DNA from: Cyanobium sp. Aljojuca 7A6
GTDB taxonomy: Bacteria > Cyanobacteriota > Cyanobacteriia > PCC-6307 > Cyanobiaceae
DNA length: 64,000 nucleotides
Assembly: GCF_024346455.1 (NCBI RefSeq)
Contig: NZ_JAGQCY010000001.1
Location: 1 to 64,000, forward strand
Direction: 5' to 3'
The position numbers were made by a program, and so were the translations under genes. Below, piece after piece: positions 54,929 to 63,613 of the stretch. The first letter of the stretch is position 1; every line of letters begins with the position of its first letter. Below the pieces are notes generated by a model. It was not told the origin of the DNA and made no database searches. It saw only the letters and a list, made by a program, of their open reading frames with translations.

Positions 54929-55422
54929 GACTGGCCGAAGTGGAGGAGCGGGCCAGGGGCCACGGACTGCTGGTGCGGCTGCAGGTGCGTGGGCTGGCGG
55001 GCGTGCGGGGGCTGAGGGTGGCGGTGGCCCGGCCGCGGGCGAAGCAGCCGCCGCTGCTGCTGGGGGAGCTCAAGGGCTGGTGCCTGCCCCTGGCCGATGG
55101 TTTGCGCCTCGACACACTGCGCGTGCAGGGAGAGCGCACCGAAGCCGTGGGGCCGATGATCTGGGCGGCCACCTTTGCCTGGGCCCTGGAGGCCACCCCC
55201 TGCCGCTGCGCCCGGTTGCTGGCGATTCGCGACGGGGAGCGCCAGCACCAGCGCCTGCGGCGCTACTTCCGGCGACTCGGCTTCACACCTCTGAGGGAGC
55301 TGGGCGGCGGTCCGCTGGACCTGGCCCCCCGGCTGCTCTGGGGTGGGGCAGGTTTGCTGATGCAGGGCGACTGCGACGAAGGCCTGCGCCGCAGCGTGCG
55401 GTGGCTGGACTGCAGGCGCTGA
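54922..55422 (+). CDS. Conserved hypothetical protein, GNAT-like C-terminus
   Basis: A 166-residue protein from ATG 54922, the last gene of the lysA-to-here series. The central block GELKGWCLPLADGL and the later segments CRCARLLAIRD and RLRRYFRRLGFTPLREL resemble the end of an acetyltransferase fold (RYFRRLGF is a GNAT-like Y-x-x-x-G-F motif), but the acetyl-CoA loop is not convincing. It probably acts on a small molecule or is a degenerate acetyltransferase. Function is unknown. Confidence 0.68.
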   Translation: MLRLAEVEERARGHGLLVRLQVRGLAGVRGLRVAVARPRAKQPPLLLGELKGWCLPLADGLRLDTLRVQGERTEAVGPMIWAATFAWALEATPCRCARLLAIRDGERQHQRLRRYFRRLGFTPLRELGGGPLDLAPRLLWGGAGLLMQGDCDEGLRRSVRWLDCRR

Positions 55423-55637
55423 CACCGACCTTTCCCCCTATTCCTTCAGCACAAGCCGCTCGGCCCAGACCATTGCGGAGATAATCTTTCTGTCCAGGTC
55501 AGGGATCCGGTGTTTGACCATCTGGCCATCCCCGCGAACGAATCGCTCACGGCCTCGCCGGGGAGCGGCGCTTGAGTGACCCGTGGGGCTGATCGACCGC
55601 ATCCTGACCAGCCCCGACAGGTGGGCTCAGGATCGGA
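55423..55637. other. Intergenic region without recognised gene
   Basis: A 215-base gap between the plus-strand series and the DUF2256 gene. I found no tRNA, clear terminator or convincing protein. It contains an AT-richer stretch (AGATAATCTTTC near 55480-55490) that could hold a promoter, but no pattern is firm. Confidence 0.5.
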
Positions 55638-55832
55638 TCACGCGGCACTTGTGGCGGAATTGGACATCTGGGAGTCAGCAGAGGGATCTGTGGGCGTACA
55701 GCTGCGTTTACGGCGACAGCGCTCCGAGCAATACCGCACCTCCTCCCAGACATCCTTCCACTTCTTTCGCCACTGGAACGGTCGTCCGCAGACCGTGCAG
55801 ATCTTGGTGGGGCGGTCAACGTGATGGGGCAT
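55638..55832 (-). CDS. DUF2256 small zinc-ribbon-like protein
   Basis: A 64-residue protein from ATG 55832. The DUF2256 core reads [16 protein letters not shown], then [13 protein letters not shown]: two CxxC-type cysteine pairs that can bind zinc. The family is short and of unknown function, common in cyanobacteria and proteobacteria. A hydrophilic tail with [11 protein letters not shown] follows. It is divergent from corA, whose start is 96 bases away. Confidence 0.88.
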   Translation of the reverse strand: MPHHVDRPTKICTVCGRPFQWRKKWKDVWEEVRYCSERCRRKRSCTPTDPSADSQMSNSATSAA

Positions 55833-55927
55833 TTGCTGACGAAGGTGATCACCCAGCCTTACAAAGGCGAAGGCGTTGCCGTGGCACGACCCACCTACTC
55901 TTTTAGCAGCCACTCAACCACGTCGAC

Positions 55928-56992
55928 GTGTCTGACGCCTGCTTTTATCAGATCGGACGCGATGGCCCGGCGAAGCCCGTTGCATCGGCGGCAGCAGCGA
56001 TCGCCGCCGCCGAAGTGGATGGCTTTGCCTGGCTGCATTACCGCGAGGCCAGCAGGGAAGATCTGGCAGAGCTTGTTGGCCTGCTCGGCCTTCACGCCCT
56101 GTCGATCGAAGATTGTTTCGATGACAATCAGATTCCCAAGATCGACGATTTCCCCGACAATACCTTCATTCTCTTCAACACGTTTCAGTACGACCGTGGC
56201 GTCCTGGACGTCGGTGAGATCAACCTGTTCCTCGGCAAGAACTTTCTGGTCAGCATCAGTCATGTGGATGCCGGCCAGCGCTCCTACCTTGATGGGGTCG
56301 AGCGGATTGTCGCGAGGGGCATCGAAGAGGCCCGCCTGGGCCCGTCTCACCTCATGCATCTGATCCTTGACAACGTCGTTGATCAGAAGTTTGTGGCGAT
56401 TGAAGCGCTTGAGGATGAGCTGGATCGGGTGGAGGGAGCCCTGATTGCCGATCCCGCCAGTTTCAAGCCAGCCGAACTGATCAGGTTTCGGCGCTACCTG
56501 CTGCGGCTGCGCAAGAGCCTGTTTCACGAGCGCGAGATCCTCAGCAAGATCTGCCGGCGGGATTATCCACTGATCTCAGAACAGGCGATCTATCACTATC
56601 GTGATATCTATGACCATCTGGTTCGGTTTTATGAGGTCACCGAGTCGTACCGGGATATCGTCACCAGCCTGATGGAGATGTATCTGTCGATGCTCAACAA
56701 CCAAATGGCCAAAGCGGCCAACGAAACCAATGCCACCGTCAGGCGCTTGACCCTGATCACGACGATCTTCATGCCGCTGACCCTGCTGGCGGGCATCGGC
56801 GGCATGTCCGAGTGGACAATGATCACCGGCCCCAATAACTGGCGGGTGTCCTATCCGGCGTTCATGCTCGCCATGGTGGTGATCGGCTTTGCCAGTTATG
56901 TCTTTCTCAACCGCCTGGACAGGAAGCGAAGCGGTGCGTCGCGAACCCGCTCGCGACGACCCTCGCCCACAACTCCATCACGCACCGCATAG
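55928..56992 (+). CDS. corA: CorA family divalent cation transporter
   Basis: A 354-residue protein from GTG 55928. A cytoplasmic domain of about 270 residues with a long coiled coil precedes two membrane helices. The CorA signature normally ends with GMN; here the loop is GMSEWTMITGPNNW, with GMS at 292-294. Some cyanobacterial relatives show GMS; the ion preference of such variants is unclear. Its last 97 bases overlap the 3' end of the opposite-strand devA-like gene. Confidence 0.88.
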   Translation: MSDACFYQIGRDGPAKPVASAAAAIAAAEVDGFAWLHYREASREDLAELVGLLGLHALSIEDCFDDNQIPKIDDFPDNTFILFNTFQYDRGVLDVGEINLFLGKNFLVSISHVDAGQRSYLDGVERIVARGIEEARLGPSHLMHLILDNVVDQKFVAIEALEDELDRVEGALIADPASFKPAELIRFRRYLLRLRKSLFHEREILSKICRRDYPLISEQAIYHYRDIYDHLVRFYEVTESYRDIVTSLMEMYLSMLNNQMAKAANETNATVRRLTLITTIFMPLTLLAGIGGMSEWTMITGPNNWRVSYPAFMLAMVVIGFASYVFLNRLDRKRSGASRTRSRRPSPTTPSRTA

Positions 56993-57675
56993 ATCCTCTG
57001 CAGGCGGGGCAGGATTTTTTCATCGTGGGTGACCACGATCACGCTCGTGCCCATCTGGCCAGCCAGCCGCTCCAGCAGATCCATCACCGCCATCGCCCGA
57101 GGACTGTCGAGGGGGGCGGTGGGCTCATCCGCCAGCAGGATCGGCGGCCGGTTGACCAGGGCCCTGGCGATCGCCACCCGCTGCTGTTCCCCACCGGAGA
57201 GCCGGTTGGGCATCGCATCGGCGCGGTGGGCCATATCAAGATCGGCCAGCAGTTGGTCGGCGGCGGCGCGGGCCTCCTGATTGGAACGGCCCAGCAGCAT
57301 CGCCAGCAGGGCGACGTTGTCTCGCACCGAGAGGAAGGGCAGCAGGTAAGGCGACTGGAAGATGAAGCCGATCTGCTCCCGCCGCAGCCGGGTGAGGTCG
57401 GGATGCAGCCAGTGATCCCCATCAAACACAACCTGCCCCCCCAGTTCAATCTGCCCTCCGGAGGGCGTCAGCACGGCCCCGAGGCACTTGAGCAGGGTGC
57501 TTTTCCCCGATCCCGAGGGGCCCACCAGCCCCACCACCTCCCCGGGCTCCACCCGCAGCTGCACGTCCCGCAGGGCTATGACAGCGGAGTTGCCGTTGCC
57601 GTAGGTCTTGTGCAGACCGCTGACGACGATGCCGGCAGGTGGCGGTGGCCGTTGCTGTGGCGAGCTGCTGGTCAC
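56896..57675 (-). CDS. ABC transporter ATP-binding protein (DevA/LolD-like)
   Basis: A 259-residue ATPase from GTG 57675. Walker A is GPSGSGKS (52-59), the signature is LSGGEQQRVAIARAL and Walker B is ILLADEPTAPLDS. A basic C-terminal tail follows. It completes the DevBCA-type exporter: the GTGA overlap with the permease gene couples the two. DevBCA exporters use TolC-like outer-membrane channels to move glycolipids or other compounds, but no TolC homologue is in the window. Confidence 0.9.
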   Translation of the reverse strand: MTSSSPQQRPPPPAGIVVSGLHKTYGNGNSAVIALRDVQLRVEPGEVVGLVGPSGSGKSTLLKCLGAVLTPSGGQIELGGQVVFDGDHWLHPDLTRLRREQIGFIFQSPYLLPFLSVRDNVALLAMLLGRSNQEARAAADQLLADLDMAHRADAMPNRLSGGEQQRVAIARALVNRPPILLADEPTAPLDSPRAMAVMDLLERLAGQMGTSVIVVTHDEKILPRLQRIYAVRDGVVGEGRRERVRDAPLRFLSRRLRKT

Positions 57676-58817
57676 TGGATCGCCTCCGCCGGATCCACCC
57701 CCAGGGCCGCCTTCACCCCCACCAGGCTGGCCAGGCTGCTGCTGGCCAGGGCCACCGCGGCCGCAGCGATCAGATCACGGCGCTGCAACACCACGTGGCG
57801 GGGAAAGCGTGGCGCCATCACGGTGGCCAGAGACGTTCCCACCACGAAGGCGAACAGGCCGAGCGCCACCGCCTGCTGCACGATCATCCAGGCGATCAGG
57901 CGGCTGGGCATGCCGATCAGCTTGAGCACGGCGATCTCTCGCAGCTTCCCCTGGGTGAGGGTGAAGACGATGAAGCCGATCATGGTCGTGGTGACCAGCG
58001 TGAGGATCACCAGAAACAGGCCGATCTGGCGGGCCGAGGCCTCGATCAACTTGCCCACCATCGCCTCCTTCATCGCCGGGCGGGTGTAGGCCGTGAGCCC
58101 CAGCCAACGTTCGATCTCGGCCGCCACCAGCTCCGGCCGGGCGCTGGGTTCAAGCTGCACCAGCACCGCATTGGTGAGCGCCTGACGTTCCGCGGGCCTT
58201 GCTTGGCGGCGGCGCTGGCGGGCGATCGCCTCATTACCGGGCAGGAACTGCAGATCCTGGCCATCGCGGAACGGCACGAACAGCATCGGGTCGCCGGTGG
58301 GGGACACCATGCGGGTGGTGAGACCCACCACGGTGAAACGCTTGCGCCGGATGGGCACCACCTCCCCCAGCTGCAGTCCGGTGCCGGGGTCGGCCAGCAG
58401 CTCATCGCGGTCGCGCAGCAGCGGCCGACCCGCCACCAGGCCCGGCGGTTGGCCCAGGCCACCGGGCACCCCGAGCTCCACGCCAGCCACCAGCACCCGC
58501 AGACTGCGGCCGGGGCGCTGGATCAGCAGGGTCTGGAAGCTGCCGTTGACGGCCCGCCGCACGCCCGGCAACTGGCGGAGGCTGCGATAGAGATCGTCGT
58601 CGATCCGGGAGGCCTCGGCGAAGGGGCCGAGGGTGTGTTGCTCCACCACCCACAGGTCGGCGCCGCTGCCCCCGATCAGGGCCTCGGCATCCTCCACCAT
58701 GCCGCGATAGACCCCGGCCATCGACACCGTCACACCCACCAGCAGCCCAAGCCCGCAGCCGGTGATCAGCAGCTTGCCCCAGTTGTGACGACTGTCCCGC
58801 CAGGCCAGGTTGATCAC
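57672..58817 (-). CDS. DevC-type ABC exporter permease (FtsX/MacB family)
   Basis: A 381-residue permease from GTG 58817. An N-terminal helix (ITGCGLGLLVGVTVS) and a large periplasmic loop (about residues 40-250) precede three C-terminal helices, the FtsX/MacB arrangement. It overlaps the membrane-fusion gene upstream and devA downstream by four bases each (GTGA), so the three products are made together. The substrate is unknown. Confidence 0.9.
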   Translation of the reverse strand: MINLAWRDSRHNWGKLLITGCGLGLLVGVTVSMAGVYRGMVEDAEALIGGSGADLWVVEQHTLGPFAEASRIDDDLYRSLRQLPGVRRAVNGSFQTLLIQRPGRSLRVLVAGVELGVPGGLGQPPGLVAGRPLLRDRDELLADPGTGLQLGEVVPIRRKRFTVVGLTTRMVSPTGDPMLFVPFRDGQDLQFLPGNEAIARQRRRQARPAERQALTNAVLVQLEPSARPELVAAEIERWLGLTAYTRPAMKEAMVGKLIEASARQIGLFLVILTLVTTTMIGFIVFTLTQGKLREIAVLKLIGMPSRLIAWMIVQQAVALGLFAFVVGTSLATVMAPRFPRHVVLQRRDLIAAAAVALASSSLASLVGVKAALGVDPAEAIQ

Positions 58818-60028
58818 GGTGTCGCCTCCTGCCTGCTGGTGGTCTGCAGCCGGTAGCGCCGCAGGCCGGCGGGATCGGCGGGGGGCTGCAGCAGCAGCCT
58901 CGCCCCCGGCTCCAGGCCATCCAGCACCTCCACCCGGCCCTCAGCGTCGTGGCGGCCAAGGCGCAGAGGGGCAAACACCAGGCCGCCCTCGCCGGCCAGC
59001 CAGACCCCCAGGTCATCCCCGCGGCGCCGCAGGCTCTGGGACGGAATCGCCAGGGCCTCAGGGGCGGCCGGCAGCGCGACGCGCACCTCGGCCAGCTCCC
59101 CCAGCGAGGCTGTCAGCCCCATGGCCGTCAGGGCCCCGGGCGCCAGACGCACTTTGGCGCGCATGTCTTCGGTGAGGCTGTCGGCGGTGGGCTCGATCCG
59201 TTCGACCACCCCGGCCAACCGTTGGCCCTGCAGGCGTCGGAACTCCACCGTTGCCGGCTGCCCTGCGGCCAGACCGGTGGCCTGGCGCTGGTCAAAGCGG
59301 ACATCGATCCAGAACTGGCCAGGATCGGCGATCTCAAGCACAACCTGACCAGGCACCACGGTGCTGCCGGGATCCACCAGACGACGCATCACCAGGCCGT
59401 CGGCTGGTGCCACCAGGCGCAGGCTCTGGCGCTGGGCCTCCAGGGCCGCCAGGGCCGCAGCCGCCTGCCGTTCCGCCGAGAGGGCCGCCTGGTGCAGGGC
59501 CGCGGTGGTGGCCACACCCGCCCGGGCCTGGGCCAGGCTCCTGCGTCGCTCCAGCAGGGCGTCGTCACTCACGGCTCCCTGGGCGGCAAGCCGCTCGAAG
59601 CGCGCCGTGTTGCTGCCCACATAGGTGAGGGTGGCTTGCGTCTGGCGCCACTGGGCGGCAGCGGCGGCACTCTGCTGGCGGCTGGCCTGCCAGGCCGCCC
59701 GGGCGGCTGACAGCCGTTGCGGCAGATCAACGGGATCCAGCAGACCAAGCAACTGCCCCTGCTGCACCCGGTCGCCGGTGCCGACCGCCAGGGAGAGCAG
59801 ACGGGCCGACAGCACACTGCTGAGCTGGTGGGTGCGGCGTGCCTCCACCCGGCCGATGCCCACCAGGCCCGGTTGCATCCGTAAGCGCTCGGGCCGTGCC
59901 ACCTCGAGCAGTACCGGGGCCAGGGGCCCGACTCGCTGGCTCAGTACCACCACTGACAGCAGGGCACCACCGGCCAGGGCCAGGAGCCAGGGACGGCGAT
60001 GCTGGGTCGCGGGGAGCTGGTGCGTCAT
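58814..60028 (-). CDS. DevB-type membrane fusion protein (HlyD family)
   Basis: A 404-residue periplasmic adaptor from ATG 60028. One N-terminal helix (WLLALAGGALLSVVVL) anchors it. The lipoyl-like halves (GDRVQQGQLLGLLDPVD and APADGLVMRRLVDPGSTV) surround a coiled-coil hairpin rich in Ala and Gln (about residues 110-190), and a beta-barrel part follows. It joins the inner-membrane exporter to an outer-membrane channel. The ATGA overlap with the TetR gene upstream marks the same operon. Confidence 0.9.
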   Translation of the reverse strand: MTHQLPATQHRRPWLLALAGGALLSVVVLSQRVGPLAPVLLEVARPERLRMQPGLVGIGRVEARRTHQLSSVLSARLLSLAVGTGDRVQQGQLLGLLDPVDLPQRLSAARAAWQASRQQSAAAAAQWRQTQATLTYVGSNTARFERLAAQGAVSDDALLERRRSLAQARAGVATTAALHQAALSAERQAAAALAALEAQRQSLRLVAPADGLVMRRLVDPGSTVVPGQVVLEIADPGQFWIDVRFDQRQATGLAAGQPATVEFRRLQGQRLAGVVERIEPTADSLTEDMRAKVRLAPGALTAMGLTASLGELAEVRVALPAAPEALAIPSQSLRRRGDDLGVWLAGEGGLVFAPLRLGRHDAEGRVEVLDGLEPGARLLLQPPADPAGLRRYRLQTTSRQEATP

Positions 60029-60615
60029 AGGCCCTCTGCCAAGCCTGGAAGCAGCAGCGGCAGGACGGCATCAAGCTGGCGCGGCAACGGCGTCAGATCC
60101 CCGGCCAGGAGTCCCTGCAAGACCAGGCCCTGGAGCTGGGCCAGCAGAACGTTGGCCAGCAGGTCGGGGTCCGGTAGCGGCTTCAGCCGCTCGACCAGCA
60201 GGGCACGGAAACGAGCCAGGAAGCGTTCCACCACCGCCCGAGCCTCGCTGGGATTCGGGTTCTGCAGCTCATGCAGCAACAGACGCGCCACACCCGGCCG
60301 CTCACTCACCAACGTGGCATGGCTGCGCAACAACGCCGCCACCAGGGTGCAGGAGGGGCCGTTCCCCCCAGGCCCACTTTGGTTCAGCGCCTCGATCCGC
60401 TGCCAGCTGGAGTTGGTGATGTGCTCCAGCGCCGCTTGCCAGAGGGCCTCTTTGGTGGGGAAGTGGCGAAACAGGGCGGGTTGGGTCACCCCCATCCGCT
60501 CGGCGATCTCGGCGGTACGAATGACACTGGGCGCCCGCTCCCAGGCCAGCGCCAGCAGGGCCTCAATGGCCTGCTGGCGGCGCTGGTCGGCGGGGGCAGC
60601 AATGGCACGGGGCAA
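60025..60615 (-). CDS. TetR family transcriptional regulator
   Basis: A 196-residue regulator. The helix-turn-helix reads IAERMGVTQPALFRHFPTKEALW (in segments), near residues 35-57. The C-terminal ligand-binding domain is helical. It starts at TTG 60615, seven bases from a 20-base palindrome, and is followed by devBCA with four-base overlaps. It most likely represses its own operon and is released by a ligand linked to the exporter's substrate; this is the common TetR arrangement and is inferred. Confidence 0.92.
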   Translation of the reverse strand: MPRAIAAPADQRRQQAIEALLALAWERAPSVIRTAEIAERMGVTQPALFRHFPTKEALWQAALEHITNSSWQRIEALNQSGPGGNGPSCTLVAALLRSHATLVSERPGVARLLLHELQNPNPSEARAVVERFLARFRALLVERLKPLPDPDLLANVLLAQLQGLVLQGLLAGDLTPLPRQLDAVLPLLLPGLAEGL

Positions 60616-60621
60616 GTAAGT

Positions 60622-60641
60622 GAGTGAGTGCTAACTCACTC
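60622..60641. promoter_or_regulatory. Palindromic operator of the TetR-devBCA operon
   Basis: GAGTGAGTGCTAACTCACTC has perfect 8-base arms (GAGTGAGT/ACTCACTC) around GCTA. It is six bases upstream of the TetR start codon and 22 bases upstream of the ATG of the divergent TerB-like gene. Size and symmetry fit a TetR-dimer operator able to control both directions. Confidence 0.75.
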
Positions 60642-60663
60642 CGTTCTACACGGTCCGAAGGCC

Positions 60664-61449
60664 ATGGCCCGCGCAGAATTGGTGTGGTCTCACCCTTCCA
60701 TCGGTCTGCCACGTCCCATGGTCCAACCTGTTGCCATCGACGGCCTGGACGCCACGGCGGCGCGACGACGCCTGTGGCTCGCCGCCCTGCACCAGCTGGC
60801 CCTGGCCGACGGGGATTTCTCCCCCGCCGAGGAACGGCTGCTGGCGGAGCAGCTGACCAACGATCTCCCCGGTCTGTCTCTCGACGACCTGCACCATCCC
60901 GGTGACGAGGCCCTTGTCCACCGCTTCGGGGTCGGCACACCCACCGCGGAGGAATTCCTGCGCTCCGCTGTGCTCGTGGCCCTGGCCGATGGCCATCTCA
61001 GCGCAATCGAATGCGAGCGGCTGCGGCACTGGAGTGAGCTGCTTCAGGTGGGCCAGACCTTGATCGAAGACCTGCTCAAGACCCCGACGAGCCGCGACGA
61101 CAGCAGCGACGTCCGCTGCGACACCCATCAGCACCCAGGACATCTCGATGCGCTGCGGCACTGGATGGATGACCTCGATCCTTCCGATCCAGAGGTTGCC
61201 CGCTTCCTGGTGCGGCTGATCCCCGCCCAGTGTCCCTTCGAGCGTGACGTGAAGCTGTTCGGCTGGAAGCTGGTGCACATCCCGCCGATGTGCAAGATCA
61301 ATCCACTCTTCGACCAGCTGATGGCGCTGCGCTTCCGTTGCCTCTGCCGGCTGGAGGAAGGCGGAGAGGACAGCCATCATCCCTGCGAACAATCTCCCGC
61401 TGCCGGCGCCAGGGTGACCGTATTTCTACCGGCTTCCTTGGAAGCATAA
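60664..61449 (+). CDS. TerB-like / Mo-dependent nitrogenase C-terminal domain protein
   Basis: A 261-residue protein from ATG 60664 (ATG 60718 is an alternative). The N-terminal half has two TerB-like repeats: LALADGDFSPAEERLLAEQL and ALADGHLSAIECERLRHW, with acidic metal-binding positions. The C-terminal half has the Mo_nitro_C block: DPEVARFLVRLIPAQCPFER, then KLFGWKLVHIPPMCKINPLF. That Pfam name is historical; this cyanobacterium shows no nitrogenase, and the domain is common in non-diazotrophs. It is divergent from TetR-devBCA and starts just beyond the operator. The end overlaps the diguanylate cyclase gene by 73 bases. Confidence 0.82.
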   Translation: MARAELVWSHPSIGLPRPMVQPVAIDGLDATAARRRLWLAALHQLALADGDFSPAEERLLAEQLTNDLPGLSLDDLHHPGDEALVHRFGVGTPTAEEFLRSAVLVALADGHLSAIECERLRHWSELLQVGQTLIEDLLKTPTSRDDSSDVRCDTHQHPGHLDALRHWMDDLDPSDPEVARFLVRLIPAQCPFERDVKLFGWKLVHIPPMCKINPLFDQLMALRFRCLCRLEEGGEDSHHPCEQSPAAGARVTVFLPASLEA

Positions 61450-63485
61450 AGCGCCTCATCCACGCGCTGAATCCAACGCTTCAGCAGCTCTCCAGGCTCA
61501 CGCTCCGCCACGCCAAAACTGGCGGTGACCGTTCCCACTTCGGCAAAAGGAGAATCGGCAATCATTCGGCACAGCTTTTCGGCCACGGGCTGGGCGGACG
61601 CTGCATTGGTATGGGAAAGAAGGATCATGAACTCTTCTCCTCCCCAACGGGCGAAATCATCGCCGGCACGCAGATTTGCTGCAATCCGCTGGCTGAATTC
61701 GATCAAGACCTGATCGCCAGTTTGATGTCCATAGCAGTCATTGACAGCTTTGAAGAAGTCAATATCACAGAGGACAAGGGAAACTGGTTCGCCGTAACGG
61801 TCTGAGCGTGATAAAGCCGTTTGAATCAGCGACTCCAGCTGGCGTCGATTGGCGATGTGTGTCAGCTCGTCCGTTGTCGCCAGTGCATGCAGCTGCTTGT
61901 TGACGAGACTGAGATCCTGCTCGTAACGCTTGCGCTCCGTGATGTCTCGGCTGGTTCCCAGCAATTTGACGAGCCGTCCGTTGTCATCGAGAACGGGCAA
62001 GGCGATCACATCGGTCCAGATGGTGGATCCGTCCTTGCAGTAGTACTCCAATTCGGATCGGAAGGCCTCAGGCCGGCGTCCTGCTTCGACATCGGACAAC
62101 AGCTGACTGAAATAGGCCTGGGAGCGGGCCAGTGAATCTGGTGGGTGAATCTGCTCCAACGGCTGGGCAGCGGCCTCCTGAGGGGTGAAGCCACGCAGCT
62201 CAAGAATGGAAGGACTGATGTAGCTGATAGCGCCATTGGGCTCCATGGTCCAGATCACATCACGGGCATTCTCCGCCAGCAGTCGATACCGCTCCTCGCT
62301 TTGCCGCAGCTGTGTCTCGGTTTCGACCATGGCATCCACCATATGGAAATGGCCAACGCATCCCTCAAGGCAACCAGAGGAATTGTAGAAAGGACTGGCG
62401 TGGGTTTCCATCCAGTGAACCGTGCCATCGCTGGCCAGGATCTGATCACGGGCGATGATGGTCTCTGACTTTGAATGAAGTTCCTGCAGATTGATCTGAT
62501 AACCGGAATCCTGGCCATGATGCAGGATGAAGTCCGTCCCCTTTCTGCCAATCCAGTCCTCAGGGAGCCAGCCAAGGGCTGTGGTCAGCGAAGGAGAGAC
62601 CCAGCGCACATAACCCTCCAAGTCGAGGAGGAAAACCACATCACCAGAGTTTTCAGCGAGCAGACGAAAGTGCTCCTCCGATCTTGCCAATTGAGCACCG
62701 GCTTGCTTCAGCTCCGTGACATCGCATGACATGCACACCAGGCAAGGCTCCTGGGCCTCTGCTCGATAGATCAGCCGCTCCGTCAAATAGATTCTTTCGC
62801 TTCCATCGGCGCAAGGAAAGTGCTCTTCAAAAAACTGGGGATCGCCGCTGCTGAAAACGTCTTCGTCAACACGTCGAATCGACTCCAAGCATGGCGACGG
62901 AAAGATCTCCCTGTCACTCAAGCCAAGCACGCTTTCCCGACCCGTCGCAATCTGCAGAGCTTTCTGGAGGCTTCGGTTGACGTAAAGGTACCGCCCTTGC
63001 CTGTCCTTGATGCAGACATGGGCGTGACTGTGGTCCAAGGCTCTGTGCAGCTGATCGCTGTCAGTCGCGGAACCGTTGGACGCTTCTGGTGGTGATGCAT
63101 GCCACGCAACAGCTTGCACGATCAGCCCGAAGGAGCCATCAGGGATCTTGCATTCTGAGATGGTCCATACCTGAGCAATCAGATGGCCTTGGCTGTGCTG
63201 ACAAAGAACCTTGAGAGACGCTGGCTCATGCAACCCAGCCAGAATTTCATCCACCTCCCGAACACATTTCTCTCGTTCCACGGGATGGAGAACATCCCAC
63301 AGTCTCAGGTGTTGCAGGGCCGATCCATCCCGTCCGAGCTGGTCGCCAAAGGCTTGATTGATCTGGAGAATCTCCCCTGCGGAGGAAATGATCGCCATAC
63401 CAACAGCGGAGCTTTGAATCGCTTCACTCCAAGCCTCGCCGAACCCTGCGGCTGGCTTCCAGTGATCGGCTGCGGAACGACCCAT
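61377..63485 (-). CDS. Multi-PAS diguanylate cyclase
   Basis: A 702-residue soluble signalling protein from ATG 63485. It has four PAS/PAC domains in tandem (approximately residues 15-125, 140-260, 270-400 and 400-520) followed by a coiled coil and a GGDEF domain. The catalytic motif is GGEEF (615-619), and the inhibitory site RAGD (606-609) is intact, so it should be a feedback-controlled c-di-GMP synthase. No EAL domain is present and no transmembrane helix is seen. Sensory input is unknown. Confidence 0.93.
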   Translation of the reverse strand: MGRSAADHWKPAAGFGEAWSEAIQSSAVGMAIISSAGEILQINQAFGDQLGRDGSALQHLRLWDVLHPVEREKCVREVDEILAGLHEPASLKVLCQHSQGHLIAQVWTISECKIPDGSFGLIVQAVAWHASPPEASNGSATDSDQLHRALDHSHAHVCIKDRQGRYLYVNRSLQKALQIATGRESVLGLSDREIFPSPCLESIRRVDEDVFSSGDPQFFEEHFPCADGSERIYLTERLIYRAEAQEPCLVCMSCDVTELKQAGAQLARSEEHFRLLAENSGDVVFLLDLEGYVRWVSPSLTTALGWLPEDWIGRKGTDFILHHGQDSGYQINLQELHSKSETIIARDQILASDGTVHWMETHASPFYNSSGCLEGCVGHFHMVDAMVETETQLRQSEERYRLLAENARDVIWTMEPNGAISYISPSILELRGFTPQEAAAQPLEQIHPPDSLARSQAYFSQLLSDVEAGRRPEAFRSELEYYCKDGSTIWTDVIALPVLDDNGRLVKLLGTSRDITERKRYEQDLSLVNKQLHALATTDELTHIANRRQLESLIQTALSRSDRYGEPVSLVLCDIDFFKAVNDCYGHQTGDQVLIEFSQRIAANLRAGDDFARWGGEEFMILLSHTNAASAQPVAEKLCRMIADSPFAEVGTVTASFGVAEREPGELLKRWIQRVDEALYASKEAGRNTVTLAPAAGDCSQG

Positions 63486-63613
63486 GGGGCTGACAACGCG
63501 CTTCTTAGCCGGGTCTTAATGGAACTATCCTAAGGGACTAAGGCACCAGTCAAGGGACGACACTCGGGTCGAGGGACTGGCCGCGGGCAAGGCCAACCAC
63601 GATGCCGCGGCCT

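Noticed and set aside
55583-55906. Plus-strand frame across the DUF2256 region
   Set aside because: It overlaps the DUF2256 gene, has no recognisable domain, and only its first part lies in free sequence.
60664-61449. Evidence of nitrogen fixation from the Mo-dependent nitrogenase C-terminal domain
   Set aside because: The domain name is misleading; it is widespread in non-diazotrophic cyanobacteria and no nif gene is present.
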